Made by a program: the position numbers and the translations under genes
NCBI RefSeq assembly: GCF_051603425.1
Contig: NZ_CP194411.1
Coordinates: 2,170,001-2,234,000 of the forward strand
DNA: 64,000 bases
DNA from: Selenomonas sputigena_A
GTDB lineage: Bacteria; Bacillota; Negativicutes; Selenomonadales; Selenomonadaceae
Direction of reading: 5' to 3'
Notes under the pieces: generated by a model
Databases searched by the model: none
What the model saw: only the letters and a program-made list of their open reading frames with translations
What the model was told of the DNA's origin: nothing
Shown here: one piece after another, positions 1 to 9,415 of the stretch
Position numbering within the stretch: position 1 is the stretch's first letter
Layout of the letters: each line of letters opens with the position of its first letter

Positions 1-333
1 GTAATTCATGGCAAGACGGGAGATGTGAGCATTTCTCTTCAGGCTATTCAAAATCTTGTGGAGCAAGTGGCAGGTGCTGTTCATGGTGTGCGCAGCATTC
101 GAACGCGGGTATTGCTGACGAAAGCATCTGCAAAAGGAAAACAGCCGCTTCTTTCAATACGTCTCCGTCTCGTCATTGGCCGTGAGGTGAATGCACCTTC
201 GATTTCTGATAATGTACGGGCAGAGATTCATCGCTATATGCAGGATACAGTGGGAATCGAGGATTTTGTCACTGATATTGCTGTCGAGGATATTTCCAAC
301 ACGCCGTTGCTTAAAAAGAAACGCGTAGTCTGA
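1..333 (+). CDS. amaP: Alkaline shock response membrane anchor protein AmaP-like, 5'-truncated
   Basis: The reading frame is open from base 1, so the gene begins upstream of the window and only its last 110 codons are visible. The visible part resembles the Asp23/Gls24-like C-terminal half of AmaP proteins, which anchor Asp23-type envelope-stress proteins at the membrane; the N-terminal membrane segments would lie outside the window. A GTG at 25 could start a 102-residue product, but the in-frame coding upstream argues against it. The DUF2273 membrane protein that follows directly is the usual partner of this family and supports the call. The assignment rests on weak sequence resemblance plus context. 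Confidence 0.6.
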   Translation, partial: VIHGKTGDVSISLQAIQNLVEQVAGAVHGVRSIRTRVLLTKASAKGKQPLLSIRLRLVIGREVNAPSISDNVRAEIHRYMQDTVGIEDFVTDIAVEDISNTPLLKKKRVV

Positions 334-351
334 CAGAAGGTGGCGGTAAAG

Positions 352-624
352 ATGAATGAGGAAAGCAGGCATACTTTTGAGGCGCTTTTACAGGAATATG
401 CTCCGGACTTGAAACGTCACAGAGGCAAGGTTGTTGGTCTTGCTGTTGGTGTTATCCTTGGCGCAGCTATTCTGCTTTTTGGTTTTTGGCAAACTTTTTT
501 TGTATTGCTTTGTGGTCTCGTTGGTCTTTTCGTCGGCACTCGTTTTGACCAGGATCTTCACTTGAGGGATGTGCGGGAGTTCTTCCGAGAGCTGTTCCCT
601 TATGGTTTTCAACGCTTTAAGTAA
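352..624 (+). CDS. DUF2273 family small membrane protein
   Basis: A 90-residue protein with two adjacent hydrophobic segments at about residues 28-45 and 48-65 and a basic/amphipathic C-terminus ending in FRELFPYGFQRFK. This matches DUF2273 proteins, small membrane proteins that sit beside amaP/asp23 in many Bacillota and are thought to act in cell-envelope stress. The start is placed at ATG 352 because AGAAGGTGG lies about 8 bases before it; an in-frame GTG at 340 overlaps that ribosome binding site. It begins 18 bases after the preceding gene and is likely co-transcribed with it. The biochemical function is unknown. Confidence 0.75.
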   Translation: MNEESRHTFEALLQEYAPDLKRHRGKVVGLAVGVILGAAILLFGFWQTFFVLLCGLVGLFVGTRFDQDLHLRDVREFFRELFPYGFQRFK

Positions 625-763
625 AGCAGAAACTTTTAAGGGCCGTGTGCAATGTTCGCAAAGAGGATGTTGGTGCATGTGGCTTATGCAAAAAAGATGG
701 GTCAGAAAATACCAATGCGTTTTTTGTTGACTTTGCGTGGACAGAAAGAAAGGTTTTTGCTCT

Positions 764-1192
764 ATGACTCGTAGACAGGCGCGGGAGGCTGCGCTACAGA
801 CGTTGTTTCAGCTGGAACTCAATCCACCGCCGGATGCCCTTTCGGAAGAGGCTTGGCAGGGGAGGGCTCTTGAGGCAGCGATAAAGGAGTTGCCAACTAA
901 CGCGAGAAAAAACAGAGATTATGCCGCATATCTTGTACATGGTACGCGTCAGAATCTCGCTGTCATTGATGATGAGATTGCGGCATCATCGCGCGAATGG
1001 AAACTTGGGCGTATGATGGGTGTGGATCGAAATATTGTACGTATGGCACTTTATGAAATGAAATATGGGAAGGAAAAGATGGATGTCGGCATTGTAATCA
1101 ATGAAGCCGTTGAATTGGCAAAAAAATTTGGTACGGATGATTCCAGTCGTTATGTCAATGGGCTTTTGGGCAAGCTGGCAAGATGTGACTAA
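764..1192 (+). CDS. nusB: Transcription antitermination factor NusB
   Basis: A 142-residue all-helical RNA-binding protein of the NusB family. With NusE (S10) it binds boxA RNA and promotes antitermination and processing of rRNA transcripts. The N-terminus MTRRQAREAALQTLFQLE and the C-terminal KFGTDDSSRYVNGLLG are family hallmarks, and the length is normal. ATG 764 is chosen over an in-frame GTG at 737 because AAAGAAAGG at about 744-752 is well placed and homologues begin at the MTRR motif. It lies in the usual Bacillota context just before xseA. Confidence 0.95.
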   Translation: MTRRQAREAALQTLFQLELNPPPDALSEEAWQGRALEAAIKELPTNARKNRDYAAYLVHGTRQNLAVIDDEIAASSREWKLGRMMGVDRNIVRMALYEMKYGKEKMDVGIVINEAVELAKKFGTDDSSRYVNGLLGKLARCD

Positions 1193-1267
1193 CGACTTTT
1201 GCCGGGACTCTCGGGCTGTTGCCGTTTGAGCGACAGCTCTTTCCTTATATTGGATGGAGGTGGCAGT

Positions 1268-2497
1268 TTGGCGGTTCATAGCGTACGAGATCTCACATTG
1301 TATATCAAGGGAATGTTTCAGGCGGAAGGAATGTTGCAGAACATCTCTGTTGAAGGTGAGCTGTCCAATTATAAGATGTATGCTTCAGGCCATTGCTATT
1401 TCACGCTTAAGGACGATATGGCTTCGTTGAAATGTGTGATGTTTAAGAGCCGTGCCCGTACGATGCGCTTTCAGCCGGAAAACGGTCTGAAAATTATTGC
1501 TACGGGAGATGTCTCGGTTTATGAGCGGGATGGCGCTTATCAGCTTTATGTCGATCGTATGACGCCGACTGGAGCAGGCGAGTTCAGTGTTGCCTTTGAG
1601 CAATTGAAAAAAAGATTAGCGAACGAAGGCTTGTTTTGCGCAGAGCACAAGAAATCTTTGCCGATGTTTCCTCAAACCATAGGTGTGGTGACTTCTATTT
1701 CGGGCGCTGTTTTGCGTGATATCTATCGCGTTTCGAAACGACGTAATCCAAGGATTCGTATCGTTCTTTATCCAGTACAGGTGCAGGGCGATGGAGCGGC
1801 AGCGGAGATAGCTTCGGCCATACGCTTCTTCAACGAGAAATATCCTGTCGATGTGCTCATTGCAGGAAGAGGCGGCGGCTCTATGGAAGATCTCTGGGCA
1901 TTTAATGAAGAAATGGTAGTCCGCGCCTTTTATAAATCAAAGATTCCCATTATTTCGGCTGTAGGCCATGAAACGGACACGACACTTTCCGATTATGCGA
2001 GTGATAGACGGGCCGCTACTCCATCACAGGCAGCAGAGCTTGCTGTGCCGGATACGGATGAACTTATTCGTCGAGTCATTACACTCGAGGAACGTCTAAA
2101 TCAAATAGTACGCAATCGATTGTCCTATGAAAATAAGAGGTTGGAGCATGCGCGAAGCTTTTTTTTGCGTCGTTCCCCGCGATTTCTTTTGGCAGAGAGA
2201 AAGCAACAGGTTGATATGATGATGGAAACGATGCGGCAGACTGCGCGTAAGCGCCTGTTTGATAAGGCACATGTGTTTGATTTGGCCGTGGGAAAGCTCG
2301 ATTTATTGAATCCGTTGCATGTCCTCGGGCGTGGCTATGGCATCGTGGAAAAAAAAGGACGTTCTATAAAAAGTATTCGAGAAGTTGCACCGGGGGATGA
2401 CGTGCGTGTGTGTTTGGTTGACGGCGCTTTCCGTGGTGTTGTTCGAGATTTGCAAGAGGGGGGTTATGATGCCAAAGAAGAAGGCACTATCTTTTGA
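1268..2497 (+). CDS. xseA: Exodeoxyribonuclease VII large subunit
   Basis: A 409-residue catalytic subunit of exonuclease VII, which degrades single-stranded DNA into oligonucleotides in both directions. An N-terminal OB-fold (about residues 1-95, with GELSNYKMYASGHCYFTLKD) is followed by the catalytic domain with GVVTSISGAVLRDI and RGGGSMEDLWAFNEE (near residue 200). The start is TTG 1268, six bases after GGAGG; upstream codons to 1199 lack family similarity. The C-terminal coiled-coil section is somewhat shorter than in Escherichia coli. It overlaps xseB by 32 bases, implying translational coupling. Confidence 0.95.
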   Translation: MAVHSVRDLTLYIKGMFQAEGMLQNISVEGELSNYKMYASGHCYFTLKDDMASLKCVMFKSRARTMRFQPENGLKIIATGDVSVYERDGAYQLYVDRMTPTGAGEFSVAFEQLKKRLANEGLFCAEHKKSLPMFPQTIGVVTSISGAVLRDIYRVSKRRNPRIRIVLYPVQVQGDGAAAEIASAIRFFNEKYPVDVLIAGRGGGSMEDLWAFNEEMVVRAFYKSKIPIISAVGHETDTTLSDYASDRRAATPSQAAELAVPDTDELIRRVITLEERLNQIVRNRLSYENKRLEHARSFFLRRSPRFLLAERKQQVDMMMETMRQTARKRLFDKAHVFDLAVGKLDLLNPLHVLGRGYGIVEKKGRSIKSIREVAPGDDVRVCLVDGAFRGVVRDLQEGGYDAKEEGTIF

Positions 2498-2720
2498 GCA
2501 GGCGTTGGAAGAACTGGAATCACTTGTTCAAGTAATGGAGAACGGTGACTTAAGTCTCGAAAAGCTCATGGAATCTTATGGGAAAGGCATAGAACTTTCT
2601 CGAATTTGCATGGCATCGCTTGATCGTGCAGAAAAAGCGATGGATGTTGTGCTGAAGGAACAGGATGGTACAATTGAAGAGTTGCGGCTCGAGATTGAAG
2701 GTGATACGCATGACATTTAA
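2466..2720 (+). CDS. xseB: Exodeoxyribonuclease VII small subunit
   Basis: An 84-residue small helical subunit that binds several copies to each XseA. The motif FEQALEELESLVQVMENGDL followed by LEKLMESYGKGIEL is diagnostic. The start is ATG 2466 (or the next codon, ATG 2469), with AAGAGG six bases upstream inside the end of xseA. It overlaps the ispA start by 11 bases, so xseA, xseB and ispA form a coupled unit. Confidence 0.93.
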   Translation: MMPKKKALSFEQALEELESLVQVMENGDLSLEKLMESYGKGIELSRICMASLDRAEKAMDVVLKEQDGTIEELRLEIEGDTHDI

Positions 2721-3591
2721 AGAAGAATGGAATCGTAGAGCCGCTTTAGTAGAAAAAGGGCTTGTAACGGAACTCAAGGCACGAAAAGCTTATAACGAAA
2801 CCTTGGCTAGGGCAATGGAATATAGTCTGATGGCCGGAGGAAAAAGATTGCGCCCGATTCTTTTAATGGCGGCAGCAGATGCTGTCGGAAAAAATGGTGA
2901 TGATTTTCTCGTAACGGGTTGCGCCATAGAGATGATTCATACATATTCCTTGGTTCATGATGATTTACCCGCCATGGATAATGATGACTATAGACGCGGT
3001 AAGCCAACAAACCATACGGTGTTTGGCGACGGTATGGCGATTCTTGCGGGAGATGCTCTTCTGACATTGGCTTTTGAAGTGATGCTGCGCCAACCGGCGG
3101 CTGCACCTGAAACTTTACTCGCTGTCGTTCAAGAGATGAGCCAGGCTGCTGGACCTTATGGCATGGTTGGTGGTCAGGCTCTTGATTTGGAGAGCGAAGA
3201 AAAATGCATCGATATGGGGACTCTTCAAAAGATGCATATGGGAAAAACCGGGGCACTTTTCCGTGCCGCTGTTCGCTCGGGAGCAATTCTGGCTGGCGCG
3301 CAGAATGAAGAACTTGCGGCGTTGACTCTGTATGCAGAAAAATTTGGTCTTGCATTCCAGATTACAGATGATATTCTTGATGTCACAGGGGATGAGACGA
3401 CGATTGGCAAGCCTGTCGGCAGTGATGAGCGCAATGAGAAAGCAACCTATGTGACATTGACTTCCCTCGATGAGGCAAGATGGCTTGCTCAGAGGACAGT
3501 AGATGAAGCAACGGCGGCGCTTTCCATTTTGGGAGAAAGCGCAGCTTTCTTGCGTGAGCTGGGGCTGTTTTTATTGGGACGGAAAAAATGA
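2710..3591 (+). CDS. ispA: Farnesyl/geranyl diphosphate synthase
   Basis: A 293-residue short-chain trans-isoprenyl diphosphate synthase that condenses isopentenyl diphosphate with allylic diphosphates to give geranyl and farnesyl diphosphate, precursors of undecaprenyl and quinone chains. The first Asp-rich motif (DDLPAMDND, near residue 84) and the second (DDILD, near residue 220) are both present, as is GGKRLRPIL near the N-terminus. ATG 2710 has GAAGGTG upstream. The gene ends in an ATGA overlap with dxs, which supplies the isoprenoid precursors. Confidence 0.93.
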   Translation: MTFKEEWNRRAALVEKGLVTELKARKAYNETLARAMEYSLMAGGKRLRPILLMAAADAVGKNGDDFLVTGCAIEMIHTYSLVHDDLPAMDNDDYRRGKPTNHTVFGDGMAILAGDALLTLAFEVMLRQPAAAPETLLAVVQEMSQAAGPYGMVGGQALDLESEEKCIDMGTLQKMHMGKTGALFRAAVRSGAILAGAQNEELAALTLYAEKFGLAFQITDDILDVTGDETTIGKPVGSDERNEKATYVTLTSLDEARWLAQRTVDEATAALSILGESAAFLRELGLFLLGRKK

Positions 3592-5483
3592 GGGCGGATG
3601 ATATGGAGCATTTATTGGGGCGCATTGATAATCCGGCAGAATTGAAAAATTGTACGCTTGAGGAACTTTCTGTGTTGGCCGGTGAACTTCGTCATAGTAT
3701 CATCCATACGGTTTCTCAGACGGGAGGGCATCTTGCCCCCAGCCTTGGTACGGTTGAACTGACGCTTGCTCTACATCGTGCATTTGATTGTCCCGAGGAT
3801 AAAATCATTTGGGATGTCGGTCATCAGGCCTATGCACATAAAATCTTGACGGGGCGCCGTGATGCTTTTATTAAGCTTAGGCAAAAAGGTGGAATCACGG
3901 GATTTCCCAAGCGAGAGGAGTCCATTTATGATGCTTTCGGCACCGGGCATTCGAGCACGTCCATTTCCGCGGCATTGGGAATGGCCGCAGCCAGGGATAT
4001 GGCCGGTGCTCATTATCGTGTGGCAGCTGTCATTGGCGATGGTGCATTGACAGGTGGTGAAGCTTTTGAGGGGCTGAACAATGCGGGTGAACTCGGACGA
4101 GACATCATTGTGATTCTTAACGATAATGGTATGTCCATAGCCCCTAATGTCGGAGCTGTATCAGAATATCTCGCGCGTTTTCGTATGGCTCCAGGCTATC
4201 GTCGTGCAAAACGAGACATCAAAAATTTCCTTAAGAAGATTCCTCATATTGGTGAACGGGTTTATCGTACAGCAGAATATGTCAAAGATGGCGTGCGTTC
4301 TGCGCTTGTGCCAGGCGGACTTTTTACCGATTTGGGATTTCATTATATCGGCCCCTTGGATGGGCACAATATCACTTTGTTGCTTGATGTATTTGAACAA
4401 GCTAAACAACTAAAGGGACCGTTGCTCATACATGTTGAAACGTGCAAGGGCAAGGGATATCCGCCAGCAGAGAAAGAACCGGATAAATTCCATGGCATCG
4501 GGAAATTTGATATTGTTGAAGGAACCGCTTTGAAAAAAACGGGGGCTTGTCCGACGTATACAAGTGTATTCGGTGAGGCAATGTTGGAGATGGCGGAAAA
4601 AGACGAGGATGTCGTCGCCATTACAGCAGCTATGCCGGATGGAACAGGTTTGCGTGCCTTTGGGAAAAAGTATCCGGAGCGGTTTTTTGATGTAGGAATT
4701 GCAGAGCAGCACGCTGTAACTTTTGCAGCAGGTCTTGCCGCATCAGGGAAAAAACCTGTTGTTGCGCTTTACTCGACGTTTGCGCAGCGTGCCTATGATC
4801 AAATTTTACATGATGTCTGTCTGCAGAATCTTCACGTTGTTTTTGCGCTTGACCGTGCTGGCTTTGTGGGGGAAGATGGAGCTACGCATCATGGCGTATT
4901 TGATTATTCGTATCTGCGTCATTTGCCGAATATGACTTTAATGGCACCGAAGGATGAGAATGAGCTGGGGCAGATGCTTGCTATGGCTCTTGCAATGGAA
5001 GGTCCTGTAGCGATTCGTTACCCACGGGGAGAAGGTCTTGGTGTGGAATTGCAACGACCTTTTTTACCGCTTCGGCATATGAAGGCTGAAGTTCTCAAGC
5101 CGGATGGACAAATTGCCTTACTCGCGGTTGGCAGTATGGTTCATATGGCCGAGCGTACTGCGACACTCCTTACAGAAGAAGATCTCTCGGCTGCCGTTGT
5201 CAATATGCGCTTCATCAAACCTTTGGACAAAGAGGTAATTGTCCGTTTAACGCAAGAAAAACGATTGCTGGTTACGATGGAGGAGAATGTATTGGTGGGA
5301 GGTTTTGGAACTGCCATTTTGGAAAGCCTTTCCGATGAGGGGATACTTGTACCTGTTTTACGGCTGGGTATACCTGATGCATTTATCGAGCAGGGAAAAC
5401 CACAGGAACTTTTGGAAATTTGTAATCTTCTGCCTGAGCAAATGGCCAGGAAAATTCTTGCTGTTTGGAAGGAGATATCATAG
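3588..5483 (+). CDS. dxs: 1-deoxy-D-xylulose-5-phosphate synthase
   Basis: A 631-residue thiamine diphosphate enzyme that condenses pyruvate and glyceraldehyde 3-phosphate, the first step of the MEP isoprenoid route. The TPP site GDGALTGGEAFEGLNNAG (near residue 150), the central transketolase motif DVGIAEQHAVTFAAGLA (near 367) and the C-terminal transketolase domain (about 490-620) are all present. The start ATG 3588 overlaps the ispA stop; a second ATG at 3603, also with an upstream purine-rich stretch, is possible. tlyA follows with no gap. Confidence 0.96.
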   Translation: MRADDMEHLLGRIDNPAELKNCTLEELSVLAGELRHSIIHTVSQTGGHLAPSLGTVELTLALHRAFDCPEDKIIWDVGHQAYAHKILTGRRDAFIKLRQKGGITGFPKREESIYDAFGTGHSSTSISAALGMAAARDMAGAHYRVAAVIGDGALTGGEAFEGLNNAGELGRDIIVILNDNGMSIAPNVGAVSEYLARFRMAPGYRRAKRDIKNFLKKIPHIGERVYRTAEYVKDGVRSALVPGGLFTDLGFHYIGPLDGHNITLLLDVFEQAKQLKGPLLIHVETCKGKGYPPAEKEPDKFHGIGKFDIVEGTALKKTGACPTYTSVFGEAMLEMAEKDEDVVAITAAMPDGTGLRAFGKKYPERFFDVGIAEQHAVTFAAGLAASGKKPVVALYSTFAQRAYDQILHDVCLQNLHVVFALDRAGFVGEDGATHHGVFDYSYLRHLPNMTLMAPKDENELGQMLAMALAMEGPVAIRYPRGEGLGVELQRPFLPLRHMKAEVLKPDGQIALLAVGSMVHMAERTATLLTEEDLSAAVVNMRFIKPLDKEVIVRLTQEKRLLVTMEENVLVGGFGTAILESLSDEGILVPVLRLGIPDAFIEQGKPQELLEICNLLPEQMARKILAVWKEIS

Positions 5484-6329
5484 ATGGCGAAGGAACGTCT
5501 GGATATGCTTCTCGTCGAACGTGGCCTGGCGAAGAGCCGCGAACGTGCCAGAACGATGATTATGGAAGGAAAGGTACTCGTCGATGGGCAGAAGATTGAA
5601 AAAGCAGGGACTCCTGTCAAACTCGATGCGAGCATTTCTCTTCTGGGTAAAGATTTGCCCTATGTGAGCCGTGGAGGATTAAAGCTTGAAAAAGCACTTG
5701 CGGCATTTCGGCTTTCTCTTGCAGGAAAAACGATGGCTGATATCGGCGCTTCAACGGGCGGTTTTACAGATTGTGCTCTGCAAAATGGCGTACGAAAAGT
5801 TTACGCCATTGATGTGGGATATGGCCAGCTTGCTTGGAAGCTTCGTACAGATAGTCGCGTGAAGAATATGGAGCGTACGAATATCCGTCATGTGACCCCG
5901 GATATGTTGGAAGAAGCTCTTGATTTTGCATCCATCGATGTGGCATTTATTTCATTGTCAAAAGTGTTGCCTGCGGTCAGAGGGCTTCTTACGGAACAGG
6001 GAGAAGTTGCAGCGTTGATAAAACCGCAGTTTGAAGCTGGGCGGGAAAACATCGGCAAGAAAGGGGTTGTGCGGGATGCTGGAGTACATGAATCCGTTAT
6101 CCGTGAGGTCTTTGACGCCGCTATGACAGCTGGATTTTGCGTACTCGCGCTGACGTATTCACCAATCAAAGGCCCGGAGGGGAATATTGAATATCTCATG
6201 CATCTCGCTTGTGCACACGACAAAAAAACGATTACTTGTGATGTGTCAACGGAGAATATACGCGAAATTGTAATGGCGGCGCATGCTCGATTAGATAAGG
6301 ATAGAACAGAGGCAAAATGTTTACTATAG
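5484..6329 (+). CDS. tlyA: TlyA family rRNA 2'-O-methyltransferase
   Basis: A 281-residue protein of the TlyA/hemolysin-A family: an N-terminal S4 RNA-binding domain (residues 1-62, LDMLLVERGLAKSRERA) and an FtsJ-like SAM-dependent methyltransferase domain with ADIGASTGGFTDCAL near residue 83. Mycobacterial TlyA methylates 16S and 23S rRNA cytidines; whether this homologue does both is not visible from sequence. It starts on the base after the dxs stop and overlaps nadK by 13 bases. The older hemolysin label for the family is probably misleading. Confidence 0.9.
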   Translation: MAKERLDMLLVERGLAKSRERARTMIMEGKVLVDGQKIEKAGTPVKLDASISLLGKDLPYVSRGGLKLEKALAAFRLSLAGKTMADIGASTGGFTDCALQNGVRKVYAIDVGYGQLAWKLRTDSRVKNMERTNIRHVTPDMLEEALDFASIDVAFISLSKVLPAVRGLLTEQGEVAALIKPQFEAGRENIGKKGVVRDAGVHESVIREVFDAAMTAGFCVLALTYSPIKGPEGNIEYLMHLACAHDKKTITCDVSTENIREIVMAAHARLDKDRTEAKCLL

Positions 6330-7168
6330 CAGTTTTTCCTAATATGACAAAAACAAATATCCGTACCGTTTTTGAACGGGTACGTTCTTTCTTTGCGGAT
6401 AAGGAGGTGCGTATCTTGCTTCCCGCGAAGGAAGCGGATCTTTTGGGGTATGGCGGGATGGGGGTCGAAAATATCGGCCAATATCCAATGGACATGGCTT
6501 TGAGTATTGGCGGTGATGGTACACTCTTGAATGTTTGCCGAAGGATATATGACCGATCGATTCCTGTTTGCGGCATCAACCTCGGAACGATTGGCTTTCT
6601 CGTTGATATCGAACTCACGGAAATAGAGAGCAAGCTGCAAAAGATTCTTAGAAAAGAATATCGTATCGAGAAACGCTCGATGCTTTCGGGATATGTTGTT
6701 CATCGCGGCAGAAAAAAATATAAAGGAAATGCGATTAACGATATTGTTGTGACGAAAGGCGGCATGGCACGTATGTTGCGCTTTGGTCTTGATATCAACA
6801 ATACAAGGGTGGCTGATTATAAGGCGGACGGCCTCATTGTCTCGACAGCGACGGGCTCTACTGCGTATTCGCTTTCAGCTGGTGGTCCGATTGTCAATCC
6901 TCAGGTTAAAGCGCTCGTTTTGACACCGATTTGCCCACATACTTTTAATATTCGGCCGATGGTGATTTCCGAGGAAGATGCGGTACATATTCATATCGAA
7001 GCAGGGCATCCGGATATTTTTGTTACATTTGATGGACAAAAATCGTATCAGATTGCGGATGAAGATGAGGTAATTGTGCAGAAGGGTAAGGAGCCGGCAC
7101 GTATCGTGAAATTTGGGGATAAAGATTATTATCAGACAATGAAGGAAAAACTCTGGGGAAATGAATAG
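6317..7168 (+). CDS. nadK: NAD kinase
   Basis: A 283-residue ATP-NAD kinase making NADP. The conserved nucleotide-binding GGDGT motif lies near residue 66 (SIGGDGTLLN), the NE/ND motif is NAINDIVVTKGG (near 141), and the glycine-rich substrate site is STATGSTAYSLSAGGP (near 178). The length is typical. It overlaps the tlyA end by 13 bases, with AGAGG just before the start. The last six codons plus stop are immediately repeated downstream as an imperfect 18-base tandem copy. Confidence 0.94.
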   Translation: MFTIAVFPNMTKTNIRTVFERVRSFFADKEVRILLPAKEADLLGYGGMGVENIGQYPMDMALSIGGDGTLLNVCRRIYDRSIPVCGINLGTIGFLVDIELTEIESKLQKILRKEYRIEKRSMLSGYVVHRGRKKYKGNAINDIVVTKGGMARMLRFGLDINNTRVADYKADGLIVSTATGSTAYSLSAGGPIVNPQVKALVLTPICPHTFNIRPMVISEEDAVHIHIEAGHPDIFVTFDGQKSYQIADEDEVIVQKGKEPARIVKFGDKDYYQTMKEKLWGNE

Positions 7169-7186
7169 TTCTGGGGAAATGAACAG
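7151..7186 (+). repeat. 18-base tandem duplication across the nadK stop codon
   Basis: Bases 7151-7168 and 7169-7186 match at 16 of 18 positions. The first unit encodes the nadK tail LWGNE and its TAG stop; the second unit carries CAG where the first has TAG, so it would read on in frame if the first stop were lost. It lies in the short nadK-argR spacer. Confidence 0.85.
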
Positions 7187-7212
7187 TGCAGCAGAAAGTG
7201 GGTGAGGTCGGC

Positions 7213-7668
7213 ATGAAGCCAAAACGGCATGCTGTCATTCGTGAAATTATAGAAAATGCTGTAATCGAAACGCAAGAAGAACTGGCAGATGCCCTTCGGA
7301 CCCGTCATATCGATGTAACGCAGGCAACGGTTTCACGTGATATCAAAAACTTGATGCTTGTCAAAGTCCCTGTTGGAAACGGTCGTTATCGCTATGCTTT
7401 TCCGCAGGGAGAAAAGCCTTTTTTTTCTGAAACGCGCCTAGCACGCATTTTTCAGGATTCGGTTGTAGCAATTGATCATAGTGAAAACATTATTGTTGTA
7501 AAGACACTTCCGGGCACTGCAAATGCTGTTGCTTCTGTTTTGGACAGTGTACCATGGCGAGAGATCATCGGTACTGTGGCAGGCGATGACACCATCCTTG
7601 CTGTTGTGAAACCTAAAAAGGCCGCTTCGATTGTTGCAAAACGTATGGAGCAATTGTTTGATGAATGA
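7213..7668 (+). CDS. argR: Arginine repressor ArgR
   Basis: A 151-residue regulator of arginine metabolism. The N-terminal winged helix (residues 1-70, with TQATVSRDIKNLMLVKVPVG) binds ARG boxes, and the C-terminal domain (about 80-150, PGTANAVASVLDS and GDDTILAVV) binds arginine and forms hexamers. ATG 7213 is chosen because GTGAGG precedes it and the length matches the family; a GTG at 7186 would add nine unsupported residues. The position between nadK and recN is the classical Bacillota arrangement. Confidence 0.94.
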   Translation: MKPKRHAVIREIIENAVIETQEELADALRTRHIDVTQATVSRDIKNLMLVKVPVGNGRYRYAFPQGEKPFFSETRLARIFQDSVVAIDHSENIIVVKTLPGTANAVASVLDSVPWREIIGTVAGDDTILAVVKPKKAASIVAKRMEQLFDE

Positions 7669-7686
7669 GTTGACGAGAGGAGAAAC

Positions 7687-9405
7687 ATGTTAAGGACGCT
7701 GACTGTCTGGAATTTTGCTTTGCTGGAGCATGTTAAAGTTGATTTTGGTTCAGGTCTTAATATTTTGACAGGTGAGACAGGGGCAGGGAAGTCGATCCTC
7801 ATCGATGCCTTGGGCTCAGTGCTGGGATGCCGTCTTTCCGCCGGCTCGATTCGTAGTGGTTGCGAATGGCTGCGTGTTGAAGCAGTCTTCGGCTTGGAAA
7901 ATCAAAAAGCACTCAGGGAAATTCTGGAAGAGCAAGCCATACCGGTGGAAGAGGAAGAACTGATTGTTACTCGTCAGATTTCACATAAGGGCAAGAATTC
8001 CGTACTGTTGAACGGTTGTCGAGTCACGCTTTCATTTTTGCGTGATCTCGGTGCACATCTTGTTGACATTCATGGACAGAATGAGAATCTTGCTTTGCTG
8101 CGTCCCGAAAATCAGCTTCGACTTCTTGACCAATCGGATGCCCGTATCGAAACACAGCTTACGGTTTATCAAAAAAGCTTTTCTGTATGGAACATGTGCA
8201 AGAAAAAGCTTCGCCAAAAAAAGGAGGAAGCAAGGAATAATGCAGAACGGCTTGATTTGTTGCACTGGCAGGAAAAAGAGATTGAGGAAGCGCATTTGAA
8301 GGAAGGCGAAGATGAGGCGATCGAGGCGGAAATCCGCAAGCTGTCCAATGCCGAAAAAATATCAAGTTTTGTTGAGGAATCGTATGCGCTTCTCAATGGG
8401 GATCCGGGCGGCAAAGCACTCAACATACTTACTGCTTTGAGTAAAGTAAAGAAGAATATGGAAGCACTTTCCCGCTTTGACGATGGGTTAGAAAATGCAT
8501 ATAAAATGATTGAAAATTCTTATTGTGAGCTGCAGGAATCATCTTACGAGATTCGTGATTATGCATCGGATATGGAATTTGATTCGCAGCGACTGGATAT
8601 GTTGGAAAATCGCTTGGATGCCATCGATAAACTGCGCAAGAAATATGGTGCAACGGTGGCTGATGTTCTTGCGTATCTTGCGAATGTCAAAGATGAGCTT
8701 GACCGTATTGAAAATTATGATATTGATGTTCGGGATCTTGAGATGGAGCTTGAGCAATCAACAACAGATATGAAAAAAGAAGCAGAGAAGCTTACGACGT
8801 TGCGTGAAGGCGCTGCCAGGCATCTTTCCGCGCGTATCTGTGATCAGATAAAAGAACTCGGTATGGCGAAAGCGCAGTTTTCTATTGTGCTCAAAACTTC
8901 GATGGAATATAGCATAAATGGAGCAGATGCAATCGTTATGCTCTTTTCAGCTAATGCCGGAGAAAAGGAACAGCCGCTGCAGGATGTTGCCTCAGGCGGC
9001 GAGTTGTCGCGTGTAGCGCTTGCGATCAAGGCGGTTTCAGCGGCTGGTGATGATTCGCCGCCGAGCATGGTATTTGATGAAATTGATACGGGAATCGGCG
9101 GCAAAACGGCACGTATGGTTGCTGAACGCATTGCCATGGTCGCTCTTCATAGACAAGTGCTTTGTATTACACATTTGCCGCAGATTGCCTGTATGGCAAA
9201 TACTCATTTGTATATTCGTAAAGAGACTGCAGGGGAACGTACAACGACAGAAGTGCAGATTCTTTCAGAAAACGAGCGTATCAATGAAATTGCACGTATG
9301 GCTTCGGGCAGTGATATCACGATGGCTGCGCTTGACAACGCCCGAGAAATGGTGGATAATGCTAGAATCAAACAAGCTGAAATTAGCCGTAAATTCATGA
9401 AATAG
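7687..9405 (+). CDS. recN: DNA repair protein RecN
   Basis: A 572-residue SMC-like ATPase of double-strand break repair. The Walker A motif GETGAGKS is at residues 29-36, the ABC signature ASGGELSRV near 435 and the Walker B motif VFDEIDTGIGGK near 461. The middle (about 150-370) is rich in charged heptads and predicted coiled coil. GAGAGGAGA sits seven bases before ATG 7687. The length matches the family. Confidence 0.95.
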   Translation: MLRTLTVWNFALLEHVKVDFGSGLNILTGETGAGKSILIDALGSVLGCRLSAGSIRSGCEWLRVEAVFGLENQKALREILEEQAIPVEEEELIVTRQISHKGKNSVLLNGCRVTLSFLRDLGAHLVDIHGQNENLALLRPENQLRLLDQSDARIETQLTVYQKSFSVWNMCKKKLRQKKEEARNNAERLDLLHWQEKEIEEAHLKEGEDEAIEAEIRKLSNAEKISSFVEESYALLNGDPGGKALNILTALSKVKKNMEALSRFDDGLENAYKMIENSYCELQESSYEIRDYASDMEFDSQRLDMLENRLDAIDKLRKKYGATVADVLAYLANVKDELDRIENYDIDVRDLEMELEQSTTDMKKEAEKLTTLREGAARHLSARICDQIKELGMAKAQFSIVLKTSMEYSINGADAIVMLFSANAGEKEQPLQDVASGGELSRVALAIKAVSAAGDDSPPSMVFDEIDTGIGGKTARMVAERIAMVALHRQVLCITHLPQIACMANTHLYIRKETAGERTTTEVQILSENERINEIARMASGSDITMAALDNAREMVDNARIKQAEISRKFMK

Positions 9406-9415
9406 AGGGGTTGTC

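Noticed and set aside
652..774. 40-codon plus-strand frame overlapping the nusB start
   Set aside because: A weak ribosome binding site and a basic, featureless peptide; it overlaps nusB by 11 bases, which could mean coupling, but nothing else supports it.
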